Assembly (NCBI GenBank): GCA_007713455.1
Contig: VMRT01000022.1
Location: forward strand, 1-61,338
DNA length: 61,338 bases
Source of the DNA: Pseudomonas sp.
GTDB taxonomy: Bacteria; Pseudomonadota; Gammaproteobacteria; Pseudomonadales; Pseudomonadaceae
Reading direction: 5' to 3'
In this document: one piece after another, positions 19,386-30,349 of the stretch
Layout of the letters: each line of letters begins with the position of its first letter
Numbering within the stretch: the stretch's first letter is position 1
Translations under genes and position numbers: made by a program
The notes under the pieces: generated by a model
Told to the model about the DNA's origin: nothing
What the model saw: the letters and a program-made list of their open reading frames with translations, nothing else
The model's database searches: none

Positions 19386-20699
19386 TTAGAGCTTGATCTC
19401 GACGTAGGCTTCGTCGCGGATCTGGCGTAACCACGCCTGCAGCTCTTCGTCGTACTTGCGGTTGCGCAGCAGGCTCAGCGCCTGTTGCTCGCGGAACTGC
19501 TCACTGGCATCGGTCGCACGGCGGCCGAGCACCTCGAGGACGTGCCAGCCGTAGGGAGACTTGAACACCGGGGACAGTTCGCCGCTTGCCGTATTGGCCA
19601 TGACTTCGCGGAACTCGGGCACCAGAGAGGCCGGGTCGATCCAGTTCAGGTCGCCGCCGTTGAGCGCCGAACCAGGGTCTTCGGAAAAGCTCTTGGCCAG
19701 CTCGGCGAAGTCTTCGCCAGCGCTGATGCGATCACGCAGGCGTTGCACCAGCAGGCGGGCCTCTTCTTCGCTACGGATTGCGCTGGGCTTGATCAGGATG
19801 TGGCGGACATGCACTTCGTCGCGCACCTGTGTTTCGCCTCCGCGCTTCTCCAGCAGCTTGACCATGATGAAGCCTGGCGGCGTACGGACCGGTTCGGTGA
19901 CTTCGCCAACCGCCAGCTCGCGCACGGCGGTATCGAAGGGCGGTGGCAGCTGAGCCGCTTTGCGCCAGCCCATGTCGCCGCCTTCCAGCGCGTTCTCGCT
20001 GCCAGAGCGCGCGACGGCCAGGCGAGCGAAGTCTGCACCCTGCTGAAGCTGCTGGTAGGTATCCATGGCAGCGCGTTCGGCGGCCTGGATGGTTGCGGAA
20101 TCCGCAGCTTCTGGTACCGGGATGAGGATATTGGCCAGGTGGTATTCCTCGGACAATTGCAGCTTGCCGAGGTCGGAGGCCAGGAAGTTCTGCACTTCCT
20201 GGTTGGACACCTGAATGCGTTCCGCCACTCGACGCTGGCGCACGCGGCTGATGACCATCTCGCGACGGATCTGCTCGCGGGCCGTTTCCAGGCTCAGGCC
20301 GTCGCGCACCAGAGCTTCACGAAACTGCTCCGGCGACATGTTGTTGCGCTGGGCAATGGTGCCCATGGCCTGATTGAGCTCTTCATCGGAAATGCGGATG
20401 CCGGAGCGTTCACCGATCTGCAGCTGCAGGTTCTCGGTGATCAGGCGCTCCAGCACCTGCTGTTGCAGGACGTCCATGGGCGGCACATCGGCGCCGCGCT
20501 TGTCGATGGTCTGCTGAACTTCGCGAATACGCTGTTCGAGCTGGCTTTGCATGATGACGTCGTTATCGACGATAGCCACCACGCGGTCGAGGGGTTGAAC
20601 CTGGGCGAGGGCTGCAGGCGCGAGGCTCGCGCCGCTCAGCAGCAGAGCGCCGAGCGCGAGCGGGCGCAGTACTTCAGAAAGCTTGATCTTCACGTTCAC
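19386..20699 (-). CDS. surA: Periplasmic chaperone and peptidyl-prolyl isomerase SurA
   Basis: A SurA of about 437 residues that escorts unfolded outer-membrane proteins, including LptD, through the periplasm. A signal peptide with the hydrophobic core '[22 protein letters not shown]' is followed by the N-terminal chaperone domain ('[22 protein letters not shown]'). Two parvulin domains follow; the second has 'VRHILIKPS' and '[16 protein letters not shown]'. No ATG is well placed. The GTG at 20699 lies 5 bases after AAGG; GTG at 20693 gives the commonest family N-terminus '[10 protein letters not shown]'. Both lie inside the end of lptD, so chaperone and client are translationally coupled. 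Confidence 0.94.
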   Translation of the reverse strand: MNVKIKLSEVLRPLALGALLLSGASLAPAALAQVQPLDRVVAIVDNDVIMQSQLEQRIREVQQTIDKRGADVPPMDVLQQQVLERLITENLQLQIGERSGIRISDEELNQAMGTIAQRNNMSPEQFREALVRDGLSLETAREQIRREMVISRVRQRRVAERIQVSNQEVQNFLASDLGKLQLSEEYHLANILIPVPEAADSATIQAAERAAMDTYQQLQQGADFARLAVARSGSENALEGGDMGWRKAAQLPPPFDTAVRELAVGEVTEPVRTPPGFIMVKLLEKRGGETQVRDEVHVRHILIKPSAIRSEEEARLLVQRLRDRISAGEDFAELAKSFSEDPGSALNGGDLNWIDPASLVPEFREVMANTASGELSPVFKSPYGWHVLEVLGRRATDASEQFREQQALSLLRNRKYDEELQAWLRQIRDEAYVEIKL

Positions 20700-23442
20700 G
20701 GTAGCCTTGGATGCCTTCGTCGAGGAAAGTTTCGGTCGCATTGCCGACTACGCCGCCGAGCCCTTTGAGCACGATCTGCAGGAAGATGCCGTTATCCGGC
20801 TCGTCGTTGCGATCAGGGTTGAGGCTGGTCTCGTCGTAGTCGATCCAGTAGCGATTGATCAGGCGCAGTTTCCAGCAGCAGCTGTCGTACTCGAAGCCAC
20901 CGAAGGCTTCCAGAGTACGGCTGCGGCTGTAGTCGTGCTGCCAGCGGGCGATGACGCTCCATTGCGGGACGATCGGCCAGATGACGGAGAAGTCATGCTG
21001 GTTGATCTTGTAATAGTCCTTGATGTACTCCGGCGTGCCGGGGGTGCCGTAATCGCCACCATAGGTCCACTCGCCAGTTGCCTGGTCGAAACGCATGGTG
21101 TCGTTGCGATAGCGATAGCCGACGTTGACGATCTTGCCGGGATTGTCCGCTGGCTGGTAATGCCACATGGCACTGCCGGAGCGGGTGCTGTGGCTATCCG
21201 GATCCCAGTTGAAGGTCGAGGTGAAGCGCCAGTCGCGGTTGTAGCGATACATGTATTCCAGCGCATACGGCGATACGTCGGAGGTGGCGTTGGAGCGGGT
21301 GCGGTAGTCGATACCGCGCAGCTGCACCTTGCGATCCTCGAAGTAGAACGCCTGGCCGATGCTCAGGCGCTGGCGCTCGAAGCCGTTGGGCTCGACCCAG
21401 CGACTGGTTACGCCGAGCGATACCTGGTTTGCATCGCCGATACGGTCCTTGCCGGAGAAGCGGTTTTCGCGCCACAGCGATGAATAGCTGAAGCTGCTCT
21501 CGCCGGTATCGAAGATCGGGATGTCATCCTGATCCTCCTCGGGAACGTAGAGATAGAACAGGCGCGGTTCCAGTGTCTGGCGATAGTCCTTGCCGAACCA
21601 TTGGGTATCGCGGTCGAAGTACAGTCCGCTGTCCACGCTGAAGATCGGCACACTGCGGTTCTGGCTGCTGTCGAACGATTCGTAGTTGGCCAGTGTGCTC
21701 TGGCCACGGTCATCCAGGTCCAGGTCGTACTGCGTATAGGCATATTTCAGCGAGGGCTTGAGGAAGCCCCACGACCAGTTCAGCGGCAGGCTGACGCCCG
21801 GCTCGAGATGTATGCGCTCGCCCTCGGCGCGCGTCAGGCCACGCAGGCGATCGTCGTACCACTGCTCTGGGTTGCCGTCTTCGTTGATGAAGTTGCCGTC
21901 GCGCAGGCTGCGCTGGAAGCTGACGAACTCGGTCTTGTAGGCGAAGTTCAGACCGCCCGGCTGGAGGGGCAGGCGTCCGTCCAGGGTCAGCTGCGGCAGG
22001 CGCTCGTACGGCGTGATATCGGCCACCGTGGCGCGCTCATAGGCGTGCATGTTGAGGCGTGCGGTATAGGTATTGCCGCGGTAGGTAAGCGTACCGCGCT
22101 GATCGAGGTGATCCGGCTGATCGATATCCAGATTGGTGTCCAGATCCTGGAAGTAGTACGGATCGCTGAGATCGGTGTAGTCCACTTCGGCGAGCCAGCG
22201 CGAGTCCAGCCCGGTACGGTTCTGCCAGCTGTACATCCAGCGCTGGTCTTCGTACTCGGACTGCAGTTCGCGGTCGTCGTTGCTGTCGTCCAGGTAAGCC
22301 GCGCCGAACTGGCCCTCGCTGCTGCGGGTCAGGTAGCGGAACTCGCCTTCCATCAGCAGGCCGCGGTCGGTCATCAAGTGCGGATACAGCGTGGCGTCGA
22401 AATTCGGCGCCAAGTTGAAGTAATAGGGCGTCTGCAGCGAGAAACCGTTGTCGCTGGACGAGCCGATGCTCGGTGCGAGGAAGCCCGATTGGCGGCGATC
22501 GTCGATGGGGAAATGGATGTAGGGGGTGTAGAACACCGGAACATCCTTGACCCGTAGCGTGACGTTGGTGGCCGAGCCAAAGCCTGTGGCCGGGTTCAGC
22601 GTGACGTTGTTGCCTTGCAGATGCCAGCTGTTTTCGCCGGGCTCGCAGCTGGTGTAGGTACCGTCCTTGAGGCGAATGATCGCGGTTTCTTCACGCTTGG
22701 CGTATTGCGCGCTGCCACGCACCTTGCCGGAATGCACGACGTACTCGGCGTTTTCCACCTTGGCTTCGCCGCTGTCGAGGAAGATCTCGGCGCGGTCGCC
22801 GACCAGCAATGCATCGCGGTCGCGGAAGCGCACATTGCCGGTCAGCTCGCCGCGATTTTCCAGCTGGTGCAGGCTGGCTTCGTCCGCCTCGACCTGAATG
22901 CTGCCCTGACGCAGTAGCACGTCACCGGCGAGGGTGGCGACTTCCTGTTCCTGCTCGTAGCGGGTGGCTTTGGCCGACACATAGGTCGGCGCTTCGCTCA
23001 TCGGGGTGGTGTCGAACTTGCCGGGACGGTCGGGCTCGACATAGGTACCGGCGCAGTAAGGACCGGTTTCGGCGAGCTGAGCCGGGGTCAGCTGCTCGCG
23101 CGGAACCCAGTCGAGATGGCTGTAATCGGCGCTGCGAGAGGCGAGGGCGCGGCCCTTGCTTTCGGTGACCAGCTTGGTCGTCGCCGTTGGCGCTTGCGCC
23201 TTGCTGCTCGTCGACTTGGCGGTGCTCGATGTGCTCACGGTGCTGCCGCTGTGTACTGGGCGCGGTGGCAGGGTCTGACTGGCTTCATTGGACGCGCAAT
23301 TCCAGCCGCCGGAGGCGTCGGGCTGGCAAGCGAACTGTTCGGCTGCGAAGACAAAAGGTACAGCTACCGGTTGCAATGCAAGCAGACCGCCAGTAACCAG
23401 TAGAGGGAATTTTTTACGAAACGCGGGGTATTTGACTGCCAT
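20674..23442 (-). CDS. lptD: LPS-assembly outer membrane protein LptD
   Basis: A 922-residue LptD (OstA/Imp) that, with LptE, inserts lipopolysaccharide into the outer leaflet. A signal peptide is near '[24 protein letters not shown]'. The periplasmic OstA beta-jellyroll (about residues 140-280, for example '[20 protein letters not shown]') leads to a large C-terminal beta-barrel rich in aromatic strand ends. A conserved Cys pair, 'YDSCCWKL', is near the C-terminus, with single Cys residues near the N-terminus as needed for the disulfides. Start at 23442 gives '[12 protein letters not shown]', the family start. It overlaps surA and diverges from amgK. Confidence 0.96.
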   Translation of the reverse strand: MAVKYPAFRKKFPLLVTGGLLALQPVAVPFVFAAEQFACQPDASGGWNCASNEASQTLPPRPVHSGSTVSTSSTAKSTSSKAQAPTATTKLVTESKGRALASRSADYSHLDWVPREQLTPAQLAETGPYCAGTYVEPDRPGKFDTTPMSEAPTYVSAKATRYEQEQEVATLAGDVLLRQGSIQVEADEASLHQLENRGELTGNVRFRDRDALLVGDRAEIFLDSGEAKVENAEYVVHSGKVRGSAQYAKREETAIIRLKDGTYTSCEPGENSWHLQGNNVTLNPATGFGSATNVTLRVKDVPVFYTPYIHFPIDDRRQSGFLAPSIGSSSDNGFSLQTPYYFNLAPNFDATLYPHLMTDRGLLMEGEFRYLTRSSEGQFGAAYLDDSNDDRELQSEYEDQRWMYSWQNRTGLDSRWLAEVDYTDLSDPYYFQDLDTNLDIDQPDHLDQRGTLTYRGNTYTARLNMHAYERATVADITPYERLPQLTLDGRLPLQPGGLNFAYKTEFVSFQRSLRDGNFINEDGNPEQWYDDRLRGLTRAEGERIHLEPGVSLPLNWSWGFLKPSLKYAYTQYDLDLDDRGQSTLANYESFDSSQNRSVPIFSVDSGLYFDRDTQWFGKDYRQTLEPRLFYLYVPEEDQDDIPIFDTGESSFSYSSLWRENRFSGKDRIGDANQVSLGVTSRWVEPNGFERQRLSIGQAFYFEDRKVQLRGIDYRTRSNATSDVSPYALEYMYRYNRDWRFTSTFNWDPDSHSTRSGSAMWHYQPADNPGKIVNVGYRYRNDTMRFDQATGEWTYGGDYGTPGTPEYIKDYYKINQHDFSVIWPIVPQWSVIARWQHDYSRSRTLEAFGGFEYDSCCWKLRLINRYWIDYDETSLNPDRNDEPDNGIFLQIVLKGLGGVVGNATETFLDEGIQGYREREDQAF

Positions 23443-23532
23443 CTTGTTTTTTGGTCCGTGCTTGCGGCGAGCCATCGGCCGGCTGGGCCGCACGCCTCTC
23501 GATGGGCTGAGAAAGATGCAGGATAATAAAGC

Positions 23533-25259
<1,727 letters not shown>

Positions 25260-25260
25260 C

Positions 25261-26028
25261 ATGTTCTGGCCCATCACGCTGTTGGGGCTGCTGATCGGCT
25301 GGTTGCTGGCCAGCATTCCGGGGGCTTTGCTCGGCGGTCTGCTGGGTCAGGTGCTCGATCGTCGTCTGGGGCTCGATTCTTGGGCCAGCCTGCGTGCGCG
25401 CCTGGCCGGCAAGCCGGTGCTGCAAGGCCGGGATTTGCTGTTCTTTCTGTTGGGGCGTCTGGCCAAGAGTGGCGGTCGCGTGAGTCCGGCGCATATCCAG
25501 GCCGCACGTGACGAGATGCGCCGGCAGGGGCTCGATGCCGCCGCGCAGCAGCAGGCCATCGCCGCCTTCAACCGCGGCAAGTCGAGCGGTGACGGCCTGC
25601 GCGATACCCTGCAACGGCTGCGCAGCCAGCGCGAGGAAAGCCGCCGCCTGATCCAGGCCTGCTGGCGCATGGCACGTGCGCAGGGAAGCATGGGCGCACG
25701 CGAGCACGAGCTGGTGCTGCTCTGGGGCAAGTGGCTGGGTTGGGATGCCGCCGAGGTGGCCGCGCTCGATCCGGGCGCGGCCCGACGCAAGGAGGCGCCG
25801 GCCGGGCGGGGTGGTGCTTACGAGCAGGCCATGCAGTTGCTGGGTGTGCGTCCGGATACCGACCCGCAGCTGATCAAGCGCGCTTATCGGCGCCTGCTGA
25901 GCAAGCACCATCCGGACAAGCAGGCGGGGGCTGGTGCGAATGCCGCCCAGGTGCGCGACGCCACCGAGCGCACCCGCGAGCTGCACAGTGCCTACGCATT
26001 GATTCGCGAGCGCCGCGGCTTTCGCTGA
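25261..26028 (+). CDS. TerB and J-domain membrane co-chaperone (DjlA-like)
   Basis: A 255-residue protein. It has an N-terminal membrane anchor with two glycine-rich hydrophobic segments ('LLGLLIGWLLASIPGALLGGLLG') and a helical TerB-like middle domain (about residues 55-165). The C-terminal J-domain (about 190-255) keeps the HPD tripeptide in 'LLSKHHPDKQAG'. This is the DjlA architecture: J-domains stimulate the ATPase of DnaK, here at the inner membrane. The start at 25261 is fixed by the murU stop one base before it. The target of the chaperone pair is unknown. Confidence 0.85.
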   Translation: MFWPITLLGLLIGWLLASIPGALLGGLLGQVLDRRLGLDSWASLRARLAGKPVLQGRDLLFFLLGRLAKSGGRVSPAHIQAARDEMRRQGLDAAAQQQAIAAFNRGKSSGDGLRDTLQRLRSQREESRRLIQACWRMARAQGSMGAREHELVLLWGKWLGWDAAEVAALDPGAARRKEAPAGRGGAYEQAMQLLGVRPDTDPQLIKRAYRRLLSKHHPDKQAGAGANAAQVRDATERTRELHSAYALIRERRGFR

Positions 26029-26035
26029 GCGGGCG

Positions 26036-27064
26036 TCACTGTGGCGGCTTGCGCTCCAGCCAGCCCCGCACGCGGCGCACCAGTTGTTCCTGTTCGGTAT
26101 TACGGTCACCGGTCAGACCTGGCAGTGCGAGCAGGCGGTAGTCCGGGTGCCCGGCACGGCGCGCTGCATTGCGCCGTTGCAGTGCCTGCTGATTTGCGGC
26201 TGCTCCGGTGCCCGTATAGAAGTCGCCGATGGCGGCGGGTAGCGTTGCGAGATAGCTCTCCAGCGGCTGTTCCCCCTGCAACGGTGCGCGTGGATCGATC
26301 ACCACCAGTTGCCCGACATCCTTTGGCTGAAGCTGTGCCAGGTACTGGCTCGCCCAGTAGGCGCCGGTGCCATGGCCGATCAGAACAATCGTCGACGCCT
26401 GCAGTGAGCGTGCGTGCTCGATGGCCGCATCGAGGCGCGCCAGCATGCGCTCGGCATGAGTTGGCGGCGGCGTGTCCCGCTCGGCTTGCGTCGGCGGCGT
26501 CGATTCGTCGTTGTCCGTAGCTGCCGTCTGCTCGGGCAGGTAGCCGGCTGAAGTCGTTTGCGCCGCGGCTGGCTGGGGAACGGCGGTGCCAGGCTCAGCG
26601 TCTTCCTCCGTTTCCGACTTTTCTTCCGCAGCCGGGACTTCTGGCGCTGGCGACCGCGGGCCAGGGCTCAGCGCCGGATCAGCGGGTGTCAGGCTCAGGG
26701 TATGCCAGCCATGCTCGGGAAGGCCGCGCCGCAGCGGGCCGATTGCGCGTGGCCAATCGGCGGTTTCGCCTTCGCTCGGCACGATGACCAGCACGCCGCG
26801 GGCCTTCGCAGTATTGGCCGGGTGCCAGAGCGCGAGGAATTTGTCCTCGTCGCCGAGCTGCAGCTGGGCGGCGGCCTCGAGCTGTCGTTGCAGCCCTGCG
26901 GCCAGCGCCTCGCTACGAGTTTGTGGCGATGGTCGTGGCGTTGCTGCTGGCTCCTCTGCCGGTGCTTCCTGAGGCGCCTCCGGTTCCTGCGCCGCTGCGA
27001 TGTACGGCCCGCCGCCGCCAAGCGCGACGCCGAACAAAAGCACGAAAGCATAAAAGCGACGCAT
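26036..27064 (-). CDS. DUF3530 family alpha/beta-hydrolase-like protein
   Basis: A 342-residue exported protein with signal peptide 'MRRFYAFVLLFGVALGGGGPYIAAA'. A Pro/Glu/Ala-rich segment follows (about residues 26-50), and a second long acidic, Pro/Thr-rich linker is in the middle (about 145-205). The rest resembles DUF3530, a hydrolase-fold family. Where a lipase or esterase has Gly-x-Ser-x-Gly, this protein has 'LIGHGTGAYWA', so the serine nucleophile is missing and catalysis of the usual kind is unlikely. It converges on the J-domain gene 7 bases away and diverges from agtS. Function is unknown. Confidence 0.75.
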   Translation of the reverse strand: MRRFYAFVLLFGVALGGGGPYIAAAQEPEAPQEAPAEEPAATPRPSPQTRSEALAAGLQRQLEAAAQLQLGDEDKFLALWHPANTAKARGVLVIVPSEGETADWPRAIGPLRRGLPEHGWHTLSLTPADPALSPGPRSPAPEVPAAEEKSETEEDAEPGTAVPQPAAAQTTSAGYLPEQTAATDNDESTPPTQAERDTPPPTHAERMLARLDAAIEHARSLQASTIVLIGHGTGAYWASQYLAQLQPKDVGQLVVIDPRAPLQGEQPLESYLATLPAAIGDFYTGTGAAANQQALQRRNAARRAGHPDYRLLALPGLTGDRNTEQEQLVRRVRGWLERKPPQ

Positions 27065-27157
27065 GGATTGTCTCCGCTATGGATGCCGGCACCACGCTGG
27101 CGCCGGCAGGGGTTATGCATTACAACAGCGTGTCGGCACGCCCATCAATTGCAATAT

Positions 27158-29575
27158 ATGCCCGCCTTATACCTGCGTTTCCTTCTCCTCCTTGGCCTGA
27201 CGCTGTCTTTCGCAGCTGGTGCCGTGTCGCTTGACGACGATAGTCGCGCCTGGCTGGAGCAGCATCCGGAGTGGCGTGTCGGGGTGGTGATGGGCGCGCC
27301 CTATGCCGAGTATGACCAGCGCCAGCGGCGCCTGTCAGGCTTTCATGTGCAGCTGATGGAGCATCTGGCGGACGACCTCGGCGTGCGCCTGCACTGGCGC
27401 CGCTTCGCTGACGAAGAAGCGCTGGAAAAGGCCGCCCGCGAAGGCCTGATCGATGTGGCGCCGGGCCTGCGCCAGACGCCGGTCGGCCTGCGGCTGTGGC
27501 GCTACAGCGATCCCTTCCTGCGCATTCCGCGCTTGCTGGTTGGAGACCGTGGCGGCCCGCGCGCCATCGATCTCGAATATCTGCACCCGAGCGAATTGGT
27601 CTCCGCCGTCGGGCCGGGGCCGATCACCGAATTCCTTGCCAGCAACTATCCCAACATCACCGTGCTGACCGCGACCAGCCAGGCCGATGCGCTGCGTCAG
27701 GTGCTGGAGGCGAAGGCCAGCTATGCCGTGATCGACGAACCGGTGTTCGCGCGGCTGTCGCAGCAGGTGGAGTACGACTCGCTGGCGGTGGTCGGCGATC
27801 TGGGCAACCCGCAGCTTCTGCGTATCGCCTCGCGGCGTGACAGCCCCGAACTCGCTGCGGTGCTCGAGGCGGCGATACGGCAATTTCCGGCGCGGGAATT
27901 CAGTCAGCTGCAGGAACAGTGGCTCAAGACCCGCAGCATCGACCTCGGTCGCGAGGTCAGCTACTGGCGCAGTCTCAGTCTTTTGCTCGGCGTGTTGTTG
28001 CTGGCCTGCCTGCTGATGCTGGCCTGGCAGCGGCATCAGCATGGCCTGCTGGAAAGCCGGCTGAAGACCGCCCGGCGCGATATCGAGCTGCGCGAGGCGG
28101 CCGAAGAAGCGCAGCGTTTGACGCAGTTTTGTCTGGATCACAGCACCGTCGGCATCCTCTGGCTCAACTGGGACAGCCGCGTGCGTTACGCCAACCAGGC
28201 CGCCGAGGTGCTGCTCGGGCATTCCTCCGGCGGACTGCTGGATCAGCCGCTGGAAACCTTCGACCCGGCGCTGGGCATGGATGCCTGGCTCGCGCGCTGG
28301 CGCGCTGCCCGCACGGGCGAGGATGATCGCCAGGTGCATGAATGCGAGTGGCAGCGCGCCGACGGCCAGCGCTTTCCGGCGGCGGTCACCTACAGCTTTC
28401 TGCGCTTCGGCAGTCGTGAGTATCTGGTGGTGTTTCTTGCCGATATCACCGAGCGCCGTCGCGCCAGCGCTCAGCTGCAGGAGAGCGAGGCGCGGCTTAA
28501 GGCCATGGCCGGCAACGTGCCGGGGCTGGTGTTCCGCCTGGAGCGCGACGGGCCGCAGGCCCCGGTGCGCGTCGCCTACATCAGTGAGGCCAGCCAGCGC
28601 CTGGTGGGCTATTCCGCCGAGCGCCTGTTGCAGCCGGGGCAGGGTATCCGCAGCCTGGTGCACGCCGACGACGAGGCCGGCTACTGGGCCAGTCAGCAGC
28701 TGGCATTGGAGAAAAGTCAGGACTGGCGCTGGCAGGGGCGCATTCTCAATCGCGATGGCGAGGTGCGCTGGGCCGACATCCGTGCCTCCGTGCGCGGCCA
28801 GCCGGATGGCCGCCAGGTATGGGACGGCATCGTCTGGGATATCACCGACAACAAGCGCATCGAGCTGGAGCTGGATGCTTCGCGGGCGCAGCTGCGTCAG
28901 CTAGCCGCGCACCTGGAGACGGTGCGCGAGGAAGAGAAGGCGCATATCGCCCGCGAGGTGCACGACGAGCTGGGCCAGGTGCTGACCGTACTCAAGCTGG
29001 AAACCTCGATGTGCGAGCTGGGCTTCGCCGACCTCGACCCGGCCCTGGCGCAGCGGCTGGAAAGCATGAAGCGGCTGATCGCCCAGCTGTTCCAGCGGGT
29101 GCGCGATGTCGCCACCGCGCTGCGCCCGCCGATTCTCGATGCCGGCATTGCCTCGGCGGTGGAATGGCAGGCGCGGCGCTTCGAGGAGCGCAGCGGCGTG
29201 GCCTGCCTGGTCGAGGTGCCGGAATGTCCGCCACTGCTGGGCAACGCCAAGGCCATCGGCCTGTTCCGCATTCTTCAGGAGTCGCTGACCAACGTGATGC
29301 GGCACGCCCAGGCGCAGACGGTCAGCGTGCAGTTACTCCTCGAAGGCAACATGCTCTGTCTGCGCGTCAGCGACGATGGTTGCGGTTTTCCTGTGGCCGC
29401 GCGCGGCGCCGGCAGTTCGTTCGGCCTGGTCGGTATGCGCGAGCGGGTGCAGATGCTCGGCGGGCAACTGATAATCGACAGCCAGCCCGGCGAGGGCACC
29501 ACCATCACGGCGCGGGTTCCACTGGACCCGGTGCCGCTTCCATCAGCCGCAAGCACTGGAGCATTGCCGTCATGA
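27158..29575 (+). CDS. agtS: Sensor histidine kinase AgtS
   Basis: An 805-residue hybrid-sensing kinase. A signal or first membrane segment ('LRFLLLLGLTLSFAAGAVS') precedes a periplasmic solute-binding-protein-like domain (SBP_bac_3 type, about residues 25-255). A membrane segment 'LSLLLGVLLLACLLMLAW' follows, then two PAS domains. The NarX/DegS-type dimerisation region has the phospho-acceptor His in 'IAREVHDELGQVLTVLK', and the ATPase domain shows 'DDGCGF' and 'GLVGMRERVQML'. Position and partners match AgtS of P. aeruginosa (PA0600), which controls GABA/5-aminovalerate uptake. The ATG at 27158 is chosen because the signal peptide starts there; much longer upstream readings overlap the divergent gene. 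It overlaps agtR (ATGA). Confidence 0.88.
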   Translation: MPALYLRFLLLLGLTLSFAAGAVSLDDDSRAWLEQHPEWRVGVVMGAPYAEYDQRQRRLSGFHVQLMEHLADDLGVRLHWRRFADEEALEKAAREGLIDVAPGLRQTPVGLRLWRYSDPFLRIPRLLVGDRGGPRAIDLEYLHPSELVSAVGPGPITEFLASNYPNITVLTATSQADALRQVLEAKASYAVIDEPVFARLSQQVEYDSLAVVGDLGNPQLLRIASRRDSPELAAVLEAAIRQFPAREFSQLQEQWLKTRSIDLGREVSYWRSLSLLLGVLLLACLLMLAWQRHQHGLLESRLKTARRDIELREAAEEAQRLTQFCLDHSTVGILWLNWDSRVRYANQAAEVLLGHSSGGLLDQPLETFDPALGMDAWLARWRAARTGEDDRQVHECEWQRADGQRFPAAVTYSFLRFGSREYLVVFLADITERRRASAQLQESEARLKAMAGNVPGLVFRLERDGPQAPVRVAYISEASQRLVGYSAERLLQPGQGIRSLVHADDEAGYWASQQLALEKSQDWRWQGRILNRDGEVRWADIRASVRGQPDGRQVWDGIVWDITDNKRIELELDASRAQLRQLAAHLETVREEEKAHIAREVHDELGQVLTVLKLETSMCELGFADLDPALAQRLESMKRLIAQLFQRVRDVATALRPPILDAGIASAVEWQARRFEERSGVACLVEVPECPPLLGNAKAIGLFRILQESLTNVMRHAQAQTVSVQLLLEGNMLCLRVSDDGCGFPVAARGAGSSFGLVGMRERVQMLGGQLIIDSQPGEGTTITARVPLDPVPLPSAASTGALPS

Positions 29576-30201
29576 TCAGGGTCATGGTCGCCGAAGATCA
29601 CACCATCGTCCGCGAGGGCATCAAGCAGCTGATCGGCATGGCGCGTGACATGCAGGTGGTCGGCGAGGCTGCCAATGGCCAGCAGTTGCTCGACCAGTTG
29701 CGCCAGATCAGTTGCGATGTGGTGCTGCTGGACATCTCCATGCCCGGCGTCAACGGCCTCGAGGCGATTCCGCGGATCCGCGCGCTCATCCAGCCGCCGG
29801 CGGTGCTGGTGCTGTCGATGCACGATGAGGCGCAGATGGCGGCGCGGGCGCTTAAGATCGGCGCGGCCGGCTACGCGACCAAGGATAGCGAGCCAGCGCT
29901 ACTGCTTACCGCCCTGCGCAAGGTCGCCGGTGGCGGGCGCTACATCGACCCGGCGCTGGCCGATCGCATGGTCTTCGAGGTTGGCCTGACCGATTCGCGG
30001 CCGCCCCACGCGCTGCTTTCCGAACGCGAATACTCGGTGTTCGAACGGCTGGTGCAGGGCGATTCGGTAAACGACATTGCCGGCAAGCTGGCGCTGAGCA
30101 GCAAGACCATCAGCACCCACAAGGCCCGCCTGATGCAGAAGCTGGCGGCGCATTCGGTGGCCGATCTGGTGCGCTACGCCATGGAACACAAGCTGGTCTG
30201 A
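29572..30201 (+). CDS. agtR: Response regulator AgtR (NarL/FixJ type)
   Basis: A 209-residue regulator. The receiver domain (1-120) has the acidic pair 'VAEDH' and the phosphorylated Asp54 in 'VVLLDISMPG'. The LuxR-type helix-turn-helix (about 145-205) contains 'LSEREYSVFERLVQGDSVNDIAGKLALSSKTISTHKARLMQKL'. It is translationally coupled to agtS and lies directly upstream of the agtABCD transporter, which its PAO1 counterpart (PA0601) activates. A near-perfect palindrome lies between it and agtA and is the natural candidate for its binding site. Confidence 0.9.
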   Translation: MIRVMVAEDHTIVREGIKQLIGMARDMQVVGEAANGQQLLDQLRQISCDVVLLDISMPGVNGLEAIPRIRALIQPPAVLVLSMHDEAQMAARALKIGAAGYATKDSEPALLLTALRKVAGGGRYIDPALADRMVFEVGLTDSRPPHALLSEREYSVFERLVQGDSVNDIAGKLALSSKTISTHKARLMQKLAAHSVADLVRYAMEHKLV

Positions 30202-30220
30202 GCGCCAGCCACCGACCCGC

Positions 30221-30242
30221 CGTGTAGGGCGTTCCCTACACG
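30221..30242. promoter_or_regulatory. Palindrome between agtR and agtA
   Basis: Two perfect 9-base arms, CGTGTAGGG and CCCTACACG, flank a 4-base CGTT spacer, 19 bases past the agtR stop and about 110 bases before the agtA start. Spacing and symmetry suit a dimeric LuxR-type regulator such as AgtR. It could also fold as an RNA hairpin ending agtSR, but no T-run follows on the plus strand. Assignment to AgtR is inference. Confidence 0.5.
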
Positions 30243-30349
30243 CGACTCTCCCTCACGCCTAGGCCAATCGCTCCGCTGTACCGATTTTTCCGCCGCCGCT
30301 GCGCTTCTACGCTGTGGCCACGGTTCAACGGTTACGCAGGTGCAGCAGC

